DNA of 64,000 nt from JAJCYL01 sp963664285 (GTDB lineage: Bacteria > Bacteroidota > Bacteroidia > Cytophagales > Cyclobacteriaceae). Shown one piece after another: positions 1 through 7,557 of this stretch (its first letter is position 1; each line of letters starts with the position of its first letter). Where the stretch lies: contig CAXXNX010000019.1 in NCBI GenBank assembly GCA_963664285.2, positions 149,827 through 213,826 on the forward strand, in the 5' to 3' direction. The translations under genes and the position numbers were made by a program. Below the pieces are notes generated by a model that saw only the letters and a list, made by a program, of their open reading frames with translations, did not search any database and had not been told where the DNA came from.

Positions 1-826
1 ATGCCTTGTTGCTGCTTATAAAGGGTATGGACCACCATCAGTTCCTGCTGGGTTTTGTGGGGAAAAGGAAACGGCCCTTCCAACAGGTCCAGCATTTGAT
101 CGATATGGCCAGGTTCCTTTTTACACAGTTGAGCAACACACGGATGGCCTTGCGGATCGATACAGCTGATTTTTTCTTCTTTTTGGCTTCCTGCAAATAA
201 CGCTTATGGGCCATCCTGCGGTAAGTCCTGGGTTTGACCTCCATCTTGTCCCTGAGCAGGTCAAACAACCGGTCAACCATCTTTTCGGTCTTGATACGGG
301 CTTCATTGACCAAACCAAGATCATTTGGGTAGGTGATGTATTGATCTGCCACAGTGGCATCTATCTTTAATTTACCTTTTGGCCTTTTAGATACCGCACC
401 CTTTTGGTTTGGTTTCCGGTCAGGAAGGGACACCATCATGATGATTTTCGAGAATGCATCGAAAGTATCATCCCCTATTTTTTTTCGCATCTCCACAAAA
501 AGCGTAGGCGAAAACACCAAACCAGGTGTGTAATGGTCCAAACCAAGAAAGAACTGCATGTATGGGTTTTCGCTGATGGTCAGCAAGGTCTCTTCATCGG
601 ACAACCCCAGTTTATGTTTTATAATAAATGCCCCTATGATGTGCCTTGGGTTGACGCTCTTTGCTCCCATGTTGACGCTGAATTTCCTTTTGTAGATATT
701 TACCAACTCATCCCATGGCAACAAGTTTGCAAGTGCTATCCATCTGTTGTTTGGGTTGAGTTTGATGGAGTTAATGGAGGAAAATTCTTCTATTTTGGTT
801 TGGTACTGCGATGTGTAATCGATCAT
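1..826 (-). pseudogene. IS5-like transposase, 3'-partial with frameshift
   Basis: DDE transposase relic of the IS5 superfamily, read leftwards and running off the window edge. The N-terminal DUF772-type region is clear: an opening with NRWIALANLLPWDELV, then HIIGAFIIKHKLGLSDEETL. The catalytic domain starts near KLKIDATVADQYI. The ATG at 826 is preferred over a TTG six bases upstream. Near position 130 the frame breaks; downstream of it another frame continues plausible transposase sequence (KKEPGHIDQMLDLLEGPF). At least one indel is therefore present, and the element is probably inactive unless the indel is a sequencing error. Family assignment is moderately sure; the inverted repeats were not found. 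Confidence 0.75.
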
Positions 827-1226
827 ATGCAATGCTATACGTCAAATATACAAATAACCTTGCATATATAAAAATATATTTACACGTGAATCGCTTAATA
901 TGAGCAATCAAGGTCGTTTTTATCCAATCTGAGGAAGCCCTAAATAGCGACATAAGTAGCTCAAAACTTTGTAGTTATGAGTCCTTAAAGCAGGTTACAA
1001 TTGTGGATAGGAGCTGCGGATAACTTTTCTTAGGAAGTTTTGATCTTCCTTTAATGAATACTCATCTTTATTGAATTAAATGAAATAAGGCCTCCGGTAG
1101 GGAGGCCAAATTCAGTAAACTTGAAGACACTTTTCAGCATCTTTGTTACTTAGTACATTTCAAAGATACCAATCGAATCGAAAAGTCCTTCCCAGTTCGA
1201 TAGAATTTCTCTCCCTGCCTTTAACC
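827..1226. other. AT-rich gap between IS relic and integrated element
   Basis: No gene was found here. The stretch holds the upstream end of the IS5-like element and probably the left edge of the integrated element that follows. A 7-bp inverted repeat (GGCCTCC at 1089-1095, GGAGGCC at 1101-1107) forms a small hairpin without a clear T run. The exact junction between IS and element cannot be placed from sequence alone. Confidence 0.5.
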
Positions 1227-1252
1227 TGATGCACTACCGGAGCACTGCATCA
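1227..1252. promoter_or_regulatory. Palindrome upstream of HTH gene, possible operator
   Basis: Two perfect 7-base arms, TGATGCA at 1227-1233 and TGCATCA at 1246-1252, are separated by 12 bases with a central CCGG. The site ends 17 bases before the start codon of the HTH gene at 1269. Its place and symmetry fit an operator for autoregulation by that small DNA-binding protein or an excisionase binding site. This is inference from position only. Confidence 0.35.
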
Positions 1253-1268
1253 TCAAAGAAAATTATTA

Positions 1269-1475
1269 ATGAAAAAAATTATTGAAGATTCAAACGACAG
1301 TTTGGAGCAAAGGGAGTATTTGACCCGAAAAGAAGTGTCAGAAAAATTCCGTGTTTCTTTGATGACGATACATTATTGGTCAAGAAATGGAATTTTGAAA
1401 GGTTACCGTATCGGTAATCGTGTCCTTTATATGAGTTCAGAAGTTTCTGAAAATTTGAAACCAATCAACTCTTGA
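1269..1475 (+). CDS. Small helix-turn-helix protein, excisionase/MerR-like
   Basis: A 68-residue protein with one DNA-binding domain of the HTH_17/AlpA-excisionase kind. The helix-turn-helix spans residues 18-41 (LTRKEVSEKFRVS then MTIHYWSRNG), and a wing follows at 46-54 (YRIGNRVLY). Such proteins act as excisionases or transcription regulators in mobile elements. It is the first of three tightly packed small genes (the next starts 5 bases after its stop), and a palindrome lies just upstream. Role as excisionase or regulator is inferred from fold and context. Confidence 0.7.
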   Translation: MKKIIEDSNDSLEQREYLTRKEVSEKFRVSLMTIHYWSRNGILKGYRIGNRVLYMSSEVSENLKPINS

Positions 1476-1479
1476 GGTT

Positions 1480-1656
1480 ATGTTCACCGGCAACGCAGAG
1501 TATAACCGTCTTATCTACCAGTTAGAGAAGAAATTGAAATCTTATAAGGTATTTGGATTAGTCAAGGCATCATCTACACAACGCATTAAAATTTCAAGTT
1601 TCGTATGTTTAGAGCCGTTCAGGTATAATCCGATGTACAAGAGGGTGCGAATTTGA
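1480..1656 (+). CDS. Small protein of unknown function, 58 aa
   Basis: A short reading frame from ATG 1480 to TGA 1656. It begins MFTGNAEYNRLIYQLEKKLK and ends FRYNPMYKRVRI, so it is basic at its C-terminus and probably helical at its N-terminus. It starts 4 bases after the HTH gene stops, and its stop overlaps the TTG start of the next frame, which suggests translational coupling. No family was recognised. It is believed real mainly because of the tight packing. Confidence 0.45.
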   Translation: MFTGNAEYNRLIYQLEKKLKSYKVFGLVKASSTQRIKISSFVCLEPFRYNPMYKRVRI

Positions 1657-1898
1657 TATTAAGGGGCAGAGACGCTACTAAATGGGCTGCTAAGACTATC
1701 ACCGGACTCCGACCGACAAACATCAAAGGAGTCTTTTACGGTGATCATAAGGACGGGAATAAGAACCTCATGCTATTTCAGTTTTCTGATAATGAGGACA
1801 CGATGATTATTGATTACTTCAATGGTTTTTATCCTTTCAATCCCTCAATTCTTCATAAGATGGTCCAGGACTACCAATTCTACTTTCCGACAAAATAA
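1653..1898 (+). CDS. Hypothetical protein, 81 aa
   Basis: An 81-residue protein of unknown family, starting at a TTG that overlaps the stop of the preceding small gene. It has no membrane segment or signal peptide; the C-terminal half is aromatic-rich (FNGFYPFNPSILHKMVQDYQ). It closes a three-gene cluster and is followed by a GAGGAGG/CCTCCTC hairpin. The region may continue the upstream frame through an indel, in which case the 58-aa and 81-aa frames would form one protein of about 140 residues. Confidence 0.4.
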   Translation: MILRGRDATKWAAKTITGLRPTNIKGVFYGDHKDGNKNLMLFQFSDNEDTMIIDYFNGFYPFNPSILHKMVQDYQFYFPTK

Positions 1899-1924
1899 GA
1901 GGAGGCATGATAACCTCCTCTATT
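1899..1924 (+). terminator. Hairpin after the small-gene cluster
   Basis: A 7-bp stem, GAGGAGG at 1899-1905 and CCTCCTC at 1914-1920, with an 8-base loop, lies immediately after the stop of the 81-aa frame. Only a short mixed T-rich tail follows, so it is a weak terminator or an attenuator before the Rep-like gene. Confidence 0.4.
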
Positions 1925-1973
1925 GTTCAATTTGTGTGTTCACAGGCAATGTGAATACAGTTCAAGGATAGTC

Positions 1974-2600
1974 ATGCCCTACGATTTTTTGAAATACAAT
2001 TTTAGTGGAGATGAAATCAAAAATGTTTTATCCTCCTCAGTTGAATTTATCGGAGAACATCAGATCAAATCTGGTGAGGTACATGATTATCAATTAATTG
2101 CGAAGTGTAATGATTATACAGTCAGGATTTCAAGTTCTACCTATGCGGAAATTGCTGGGAGTATTCATAAATCCTCAAATTCAGGATTTAACTATAATGA
2201 TTTTACTATCAATGACGCCAGCAGGGAAATAATCAATCTTACAAACATCAGTGGCGTTAATCCATATTTAGTCAAGTTGACCACTATTGAATTTGGTGTT
2301 AATATTATTATTCCCTGGACACCTGACTACATAGTTAGAAAATTAAAATTTCATAGTCATAGGTGGTTTACATCAATGACAATCATTGGTAAAAATGCCA
2401 TCTATGATCAATGGAAAATTAAGGTGTATTCTAAATTGGATCAGTGGTCGCGTTTGGTATCTGATAATGTATTGAGATTTGAAAACCATTATGGTAATGA
2501 TGAAAAGATTACCAGGGTTACCAGATGTGGAGCAATGAATCTTATTGATCTTTTCAATGCAACCAACATAGATGCATTTAGGAGTGACTTAATTAATTAG
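1974..2600 (+). CDS. Rep-like protein of a Bacteroidota mobile element
   Basis: A protein of 208 residues from ATG 1974 (MPYDFLKYNF); a TTG at 1923 in the same frame is less likely. The central part has an order of motifs I associate with proteins of unknown function in Bacteroidota phages and plasmids that resemble gene II/X-type replication proteins: IAGSIHKSSN, then YNDFTIND, then IEFGVNIIIPW, then KIKVYSK and a final LRFENHY block. A role in replication initiation is inference from this resemblance and from the neighbouring topoisomerase-like gene. There is no signal peptide or membrane segment. It could equally be an uncharacterised phage protein. Confidence 0.45.
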   Translation: MPYDFLKYNFSGDEIKNVLSSSVEFIGEHQIKSGEVHDYQLIAKCNDYTVRISSSTYAEIAGSIHKSSNSGFNYNDFTINDASREIINLTNISGVNPYLVKLTTIEFGVNIIIPWTPDYIVRKLKFHSHRWFTSMTIIGKNAIYDQWKIKVYSKLDQWSRLVSDNVLRFENHYGNDEKITRVTRCGAMNLIDLFNATNIDAFRSDLIN

Positions 2601-2613
2601 AAGTTGGAGCAAT

Positions 2614-2892
2614 GTGTATCTAATTGATAATTCAATTGATAGGGATGTCCTAAACGTGCCCAAATCAAAGATGTTGGATAGATGGAGTAATCCCGAATAT
2701 ATCCATGAATTATTGATTGATAACCCTAAGAAATTCCAGCGCGAAAGAAGAATCATAAAAGAAATACAATCCGATTATTCAACAAAAGGTTATCACAAAA
2801 TAATCAATGATCTAATAGTCTCTAAGGTGGATGAATTGTTAGACATTGATCAAAAAACATGGATGGATTTAATACTTCAAATAAGGGATTAA
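2614..2892 (+). CDS. Hypothetical protein, 92 aa
   Basis: A 92-residue protein of unknown family starting at GTG 2614, 13 bases after the Rep-like gene. It is charged, with a basic middle (KKFQRERRIIKEIQSDY) and an acidic C-terminus, and is probably all helical. Its 3' end overlaps the next gene by 34 bases. It looks like an ordinary member of the element's operon; no function can be given. Confidence 0.5.
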   Translation: MYLIDNSIDRDVLNVPKSKMLDRWSNPEYIHELLIDNPKKFQRERRIIKEIQSDYSTKGYHKIINDLIVSKVDELLDIDQKTWMDLILQIRD

Positions 2893-3194
2893 ATCCATCC
2901 AATACAGTAACTAAAAAAGAATGTAAAATAACAGGTGTTGATATTAGCGATCAGCGCAAGGGATCAAAGTTTATTTCAGCTAAGGAAGTGGGTTATGAGG
3001 AGGCGCACCGTGTCCGTAATAATGACAGCAATCCAAGAAACAATTTGAGGAGGAGGATTCAGATCATTAAAGACAATCCGGGATTATTTTCAGCCAATGA
3101 TGTTGCCGTATTATCACCTGAACAAATGGAGTTATTGTCTTTTTGGGAGGGGACTAAATATGAGATCAATTTTTCTAAAATTCAGAGAAGATGA
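2859..3194 (+). CDS. Hypothetical protein, 111 aa, upstream of Topo VI-A-like gene
   Basis: A 111-residue basic protein from ATG 2859. The N-terminal 40 residues look disordered (NTSNKGLNPSNTVTKKE). The middle is basic and helical (NPRNNLRRRIQIIKDNPG), and the C-terminus resembles a small helical domain (LSPEQMELLSFWEG). It overlaps the previous gene by 34 bases, and its stop shares an ATGA with the next gene, so it is probably co-translated with the Topo VI-A-like protein and may be its DNA-binding partner. That partnership is inference only. Confidence 0.5.
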   Translation: MDGFNTSNKGLNPSNTVTKKECKITGVDISDQRKGSKFISAKEVGYEEAHRVRNNDSNPRNNLRRRIQIIKDNPGLFSANDVAVLSPEQMELLSFWEGTKYEINFSKIQRR

Positions 3195-4000
3195 TTCATC
3201 AAAAGACGGTAAGACTATACATGGCAATCTCAAATGAATGTGAGGAAATTGGGCGAATGACACTTAGGCATTTATTCTATCGGCTAGTTTCAAAAGGGGT
3301 ATTAGAAAAAACTGAAAAACAATACAAATTACTGTGCCACCATACAGCTAAAATGAGAAAACAAGGTTTTTTATCTTATGGAGCCTTTTATGACGGATCA
3401 CGGCGTCAAATGAAAACTAAAAGTTATTCTGGAATACATGAGTTTTGGGAATATCAAAAACTCAATTATAGACGAGAATTGTGGAACGGGCAGCCATATT
3501 ATGCCGAGGTTTGGTGCGAGAAAGATGCGATTTCAAGTATCTTATTTGAGGTTACCGATAATTATGATTTACCGCTAATGATTTCGAGAGGATTCAGTTC
3601 ATTGTCTTTTCTGTATAATACGGCGTTATCTATTATCGACAGCGGGAAACCTGCTGTAATCTTACACTTGGGCGACTATGATCCAAGTGGGCAATTAGCC
3701 GCAGACAAGATTTTAGAACAACTAATTACATTTGGTTGCGACGTTGAACTTGTCAAGGTTGCTGTAACCCCCAAACAGATATTTGAACACGATTTACCAA
3801 CCCGACCCACAAAACAAAGTAACCATAGTAAAAACTTTGTTGGTGAGTCAGTAGAAATCGATGCAATGGATGCTGATCTAATCAAAGGATACTTGGAAAC
3901 CGCAATCCGATCATACATTAACCCAGGCGAATGGGAAAGGGCTAATGCTACATGGGAGGCGGAAGAAGAAACACTAAAAAAAATGCAGTTTCCTCGATAA
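3191..4000 (+). CDS. Topo VI-A/Spo11-like protein (Mini-A type) with TOPRIM domain
   Basis: A stand-alone relative of the DNA-cleaving subunit of type IIB topoisomerases. Residues 1-65 form the winged-helix 5Y-CAP domain, with the motif TLRHLFYRL placing a tyrosine at position 30 where the catalytic Tyr of Topo VI-A/Spo11 sits. The TOPRIM domain follows with its landmarks in order: Glu110 in VWCEKDAI, the basic-Gly motif SRGFSSLSF at 132-140, and DYDPSG with Asp162 and Asp164. At 269 residues it is shorter than Topo VI-A (about 360-390) and no B-subunit ATPase is nearby, which fits the Mini-A proteins known from mobile elements. It probably makes or reseals DNA breaks in element replication; the activity is inferred. 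Confidence 0.75.
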   Translation: MIHQKTVRLYMAISNECEEIGRMTLRHLFYRLVSKGVLEKTEKQYKLLCHHTAKMRKQGFLSYGAFYDGSRRQMKTKSYSGIHEFWEYQKLNYRRELWNGQPYYAEVWCEKDAISSILFEVTDNYDLPLMISRGFSSLSFLYNTALSIIDSGKPAVILHLGDYDPSGQLAADKILEQLITFGCDVELVKVAVTPKQIFEHDLPTRPTKQSNHSKNFVGESVEIDAMDADLIKGYLETAIRSYINPGEWERANATWEAEEETLKKMQFPR

Positions 4001-4048
4001 TTGGACTAGTCTAATAATTGAACAAAACATGAGGAAGTACATCCTTAT

Positions 4049-4085
4049 ATGAAAGTAGAACAGAATAAGATGAGGGCTTTTACCA
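4049..4085 (+). pseudogene. Start of a truncated gene at the element's right edge
   Basis: A start codon at 4049 opens MKVEQNKMRAFT and is then lost at the junction with a host gene read on the opposite strand. The frame ends as soon as the host sequence begins. It looks like the next gene of the Topo VI-A-like operon, cut off when the element was joined to the host gene. Very short, so uncertain. Confidence 0.3.
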
Positions 4086-4256
4086 TTACAGGTTGTACCA
4101 GGCCCAGGCCTTTTCCTTAGACCAGCGCTCACCTTTTACGGAAGGTAACTCTGAATAAACGGTCTGGTTAGTCTGGGTAACGTTTTTAGGGTTACAAGCC
4201 AAAAAGAAACAGATCATCAACGATGCAACGAAGTTTCTAAACTGTCTGGTAATCAC
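4086..4256 (-). pseudogene. 5' fragment of a glycoside-hydrolase lipoprotein gene
   Basis: Begins at GTG 4256, 4 bases after the stop of the FG-GAP gene, with ITRQFRNFVASLMICFFLAC, a lipoprotein signal peptide with a lipobox ending at Cys. The mature start ERWSKEKAWAWYNL matches the opening of Bacteroidota cellulase-family glycoside hydrolases (W-S-K-E-K-A plus W-Y), in which a conserved QPW block would follow. Homology stops abruptly at about 4086, where the foreign element is joined, so only the first 50-odd codons remain. The family call rests on this short motif. Confidence 0.55.
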
Positions 4257-4260
4257 CGAT

Positions 4261-5940
4261 CTAATTGGGATTGGCATATACGTTTGAATTGATTTTGAAC
4301 AACCGGGTTTCGGCATTGTTGCGACTGACCAGTATCAATGGGCTATCGGAGTGGCTCTTTAGTAATTGAATATCCCTGGCTTCACCGGAAACGGAAAACC
4401 TGCTGTCAAGATTATGTATGTACTCGAAACCTCCTTTTTTACCTTTAAGGTAGATGCCATAAGAAGCATCCGATTTACCCATTTCCGGCTGATTCCCATA
4501 GAAATTGCCCACCGCCAGTACCTCCATATACCCGTCATCATCAATATCATAGGTGGTAAATCCGAAGATCGATGAAAACTGTGCCTCCGCCGGCAGGTCC
4601 TTCATTTCATAGCTGCCATTACCCATGTTTTCAAGCCAGACTGATGATAAGGTTTGCACCTGTGCATGAAAGCTTATTTGCAGCTGCTCATCCGGGAATA
4701 TTTCAGAAAATGTGCTTGAAGCATAGTCTTCATAGGTCCTGTAGATCCTTTTGACATTCACGATCTGCTTGGCAAGCAAATCCAAACCGGGATAGACCCA
4801 TTGTGTTCCCTGCCGGTAATAGGCCATAATGGGATCAAAAGACAAATTCCCATCGTAATCCCTCAGGTATAAGTCGAGAGGTTCAGAGGGCGAGGCAGAC
4901 AAATTGGTATTCAACCCTGCATTACCGGCAAGTAGATCAATATCCCCGTCACCATCAATATCTTCAGCATGAATGGCATTCCACCAACCGGAAGAATGAG
5001 GTATTTCGGTGATCACTGCTTCCTGGGGGCCATAATAATAGATGGTAATGGGCATCCATTCTCCAACGATCACCAGTTCCCGCGTGTCCTCCAGCCATAC
5101 CGCATCTGTTACCAAACCAATACGTCCGTCATCGCTTAAAAATCCGGAAGTACGATCTGAAAACGAGCCTTGACGGTTGTTGATCAAAATCCTGCTCACT
5201 CCGGGGTTGCCATATTCGTGTGGCGTGGACCGTCCGCCTATAAAGAGATCCGGGTAACCGTCCCCGTTAAAATCTCCGGACACCACACAAGAGCCATTGT
5301 ATCTTAACTCCGGTAGTGCATCAGGATCTGATCTGAATTCTCCCTTTCCGTTGTTCACGTACAACCTGTCCTGGACCCTGATGCCCTTGTCCGGCTCACT
5401 TCCCCCGCTTACGACGTACAGGTCCAGATCTCCGTCTACGTCAAAATCGAAAAATGTGGCGCCTATGTCTTCGCACAACCTGTCTTTCTCAAATGCCACA
5501 ACATTACCCGCCGTGAAATAGGATTCTCCATCCTTTTGTTGTAAATACAGGCCACCAGCCTGATCTTTTGCCCCTCCAACATAGAAATCGTCTAATCCAT
5601 CGCCGTTAATGTCCCCTTTGGCCAGTTTGGGTCCCTCCGTGGACAAAAAGTGGGGTAACCAGCCGCTCAACCGCAAAATCAATAAAAAGATTCTCCTGAT
5701 GTCTGAAAGCAATTCCAGATTTGCTCGAAATATCAGAGAGCGGTGGATTGATCGCTTTCCGGGGTTGTAACGTGGCCGGTCCTGCCTCAGACTGATGGAA
5801 GATGAGTGTACTGTTCGGTTCCGCATCATTGGTAACTCAACACTTCCGTCAGGCCAAATAAGAGTGAGCTGATTAATGACTGTGGAAGATACCAGTCCAA
5901 AATGAATATCTTCTAATGTCAATATCAATCTCAATATCAA
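4261..5940 (-). pseudogene. FG-GAP/ASPIC-UnbV (CRTAC1-like) repeat protein, degraded
   Basis: A secreted beta-propeller-type repeat protein whose upstream part is missing. The frame opens inside an ASPIC/UnbV domain (HFGLVSSTVINQLTLIWPDG). It continues into FG-GAP repeats with calcium-loop motifs: GDINGDGLDDFYVGG, DFDVDGDLDLYVV, GDFNGDGYPDLFIGG, EDIDGDGDIDLLAGN and YDIDDDGYMEVLAVGN. Between about 5827 and 5660 the true frame is shifted: the shifted frame reads EPNSTLIFHQSEAGPA and then HQENLFIDFAVERL before returning to LPHFLSTEGP. Two compensating indels are thus present. The 5' end is lost where the gene abuts the NHL gene. Function is unknown; relatives are cell-surface or secreted. Confidence 0.7.
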
Positions 5941-5948
5941 ATCACAGT

Positions 5949-7047
5949 TTATACTCTTTCTAGCTTCACCGGATAAGTATTGTCAGCATTCCACTGGCAG
6001 ATATAAACGTTTTTATCATCATCGATGCAGACATCGTGGCCGTGTTTGATCATAGGTATCTCCTGGAGGATAGGCTGCAGTTCACCATTGACATATTTTG
6101 GCGCTGTACCACCTGGGTTTGAAACAACCTTATTGTTTTTATCCAGGATGGTGATAAAACCCGAATTGGGGTTAATGTGATAAGGATGGGTTGTTTCGGG
6201 TGATTCTGCGTTAAATTTTGTGGCCGATGACCAGCAGACACCGGCATACAAATTATCGCCATCGATCACCGGGCGACAAACAAAAGCTCCCGGGAAGCAC
6301 ATGGTTTCCAGGTATTTACCGTCCAGCGTAAAGCGCTTAAAGCAATTGTGTGCCCTGGACGTGACTAATAAAGTGGGGTTGTCCTTGTCCCTATCATCAA
6401 TGCATACGCCGTGAGCCGTTCGGAACTGATCGTCATTGTCTCCTTCTCCCCCGCCAATTTTACGGATGAATTCTCCTTCTTTGTTGAATTGGAGGACATA
6501 TTGAGACCCATAGCCATCTGCGAGATAGATATCACCATTGGGACCAATGGTTGACTCGGTAGGTGCGAATTTATCGCCCTCAGCGTATGCTCCATAGCCG
6601 GACGGGTGCCCAATACGCATCAACTCACGTCCATCCAAGGTGGCCTTGATCATGGTGCCGGTGGTGGTCGCAGATGAACAAAAATTCTTCTCCGCCGGCA
6701 TCCCACAGCGTCAAGCCGTGACCACCTTCATAGCTGATGCCCCAAAAATCAAGCAGCTTACCTGATTTGTCATAGATGAGGATGTTGTTTTTGATGTGAT
6801 CACCGACCATGATCAATCTGCCTTTTGAATCCTGCACCATTTCGTGGCAGTTCTTCACAGGTCGTTTCGCAAGATCCAGATCTCCCCATTGCCGATGGAC
6901 CCGGTATTTGAAATCACCATGTCCGACAATTTCGTCACTGAGTTTCGGCTTGGATCTAAGTATGTTAGGAGGACTCATTGTTGCTAATGCGGTTAAGGCG
7001 AGAGAAGCTTTTGCAAACGCTCGCCGTTTCATTTTTTTCGATTTCAT
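5949..7047 (-). pseudogene. NHL-repeat six-bladed propeller protein, one frameshift
   Basis: One gene now in two frames. The 5' frame starts at 7047 with a Tat-like signal (MKSKKMKRRAFAKASLALTA) and runs to GGEEFLFICD near 6680. The other frame resumes as TTTGTMIKATLDGREL and continues to the natural end YPVKLERV at 5949. Recurrent blades (GPNGDIYLADGYGSQYVLQF, EGEFIRKIGGGEGDNDDQF, DDDKNVYICQWN) mark NHL repeats as in secreted peptidyl-amidating-lyase-like proteins. A single missing base in the GCGACCACC stretch explains the split. The role is probably binding or oxidation of an extracellular substrate, but this is not shown. Confidence 0.7.
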
Positions 7048-7557
7048 AGTACATATTTTTATTAAAAGAAAGTATTAATCATTTAAGTTTCAATGCCGTT
7101 TAGATAAGATGAAGTTGGCGATTGGACTTAATTATCGGGATTTCTGCATGCGCAGGAATGACGACAAATAGAACCGGGATTTCTGTGAGCGTAGCGATAC
7201 AGGAATCTCATTAAATAGTGTCTGTATGAAAACAGGCTAATATGCTGATTATCCATCATATTCGTATTTTTTCCATCAAATCAGCGCTGAATTATTCTCG
7301 AATCTGATTCAGTAGAATTATCAAATTCACAAATATTATCAAGAACAGTTGCGTTGTAGCCTGTTAATTGGCCATTTGAAGGTTTTCCATTCAAAAACCC
7401 CAAAGAATTCACTTTGAGATTCGCAGGCTTTTTGGTCTGTCGGGGAGTAAAATCCCTGTCCTTTTTTTGTTCATTCAGTGTAGAAAAGAAACGATTTTTT
7501 CGGTTGGTTTATCAGGATTAATCATTATATTGCATATAACCGATATAAATACAAACC
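7048..7557. other. Intergenic region with twin hairpin repeats and IS left end
   Basis: No gene is seen. Two related imperfect hairpins occur at 7136-7158 and 7175-7206, each beginning CGGGATTTCTG and closing CAGGAAT, with TGCATGCGCA in the first. This type of repeat is dispersed in intergenic DNA of many bacteria. From about 7370 the sequence should belong to the insertion sequence whose transposase starts at 7558, but its inverted repeat was not identified. Confidence 0.5.
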
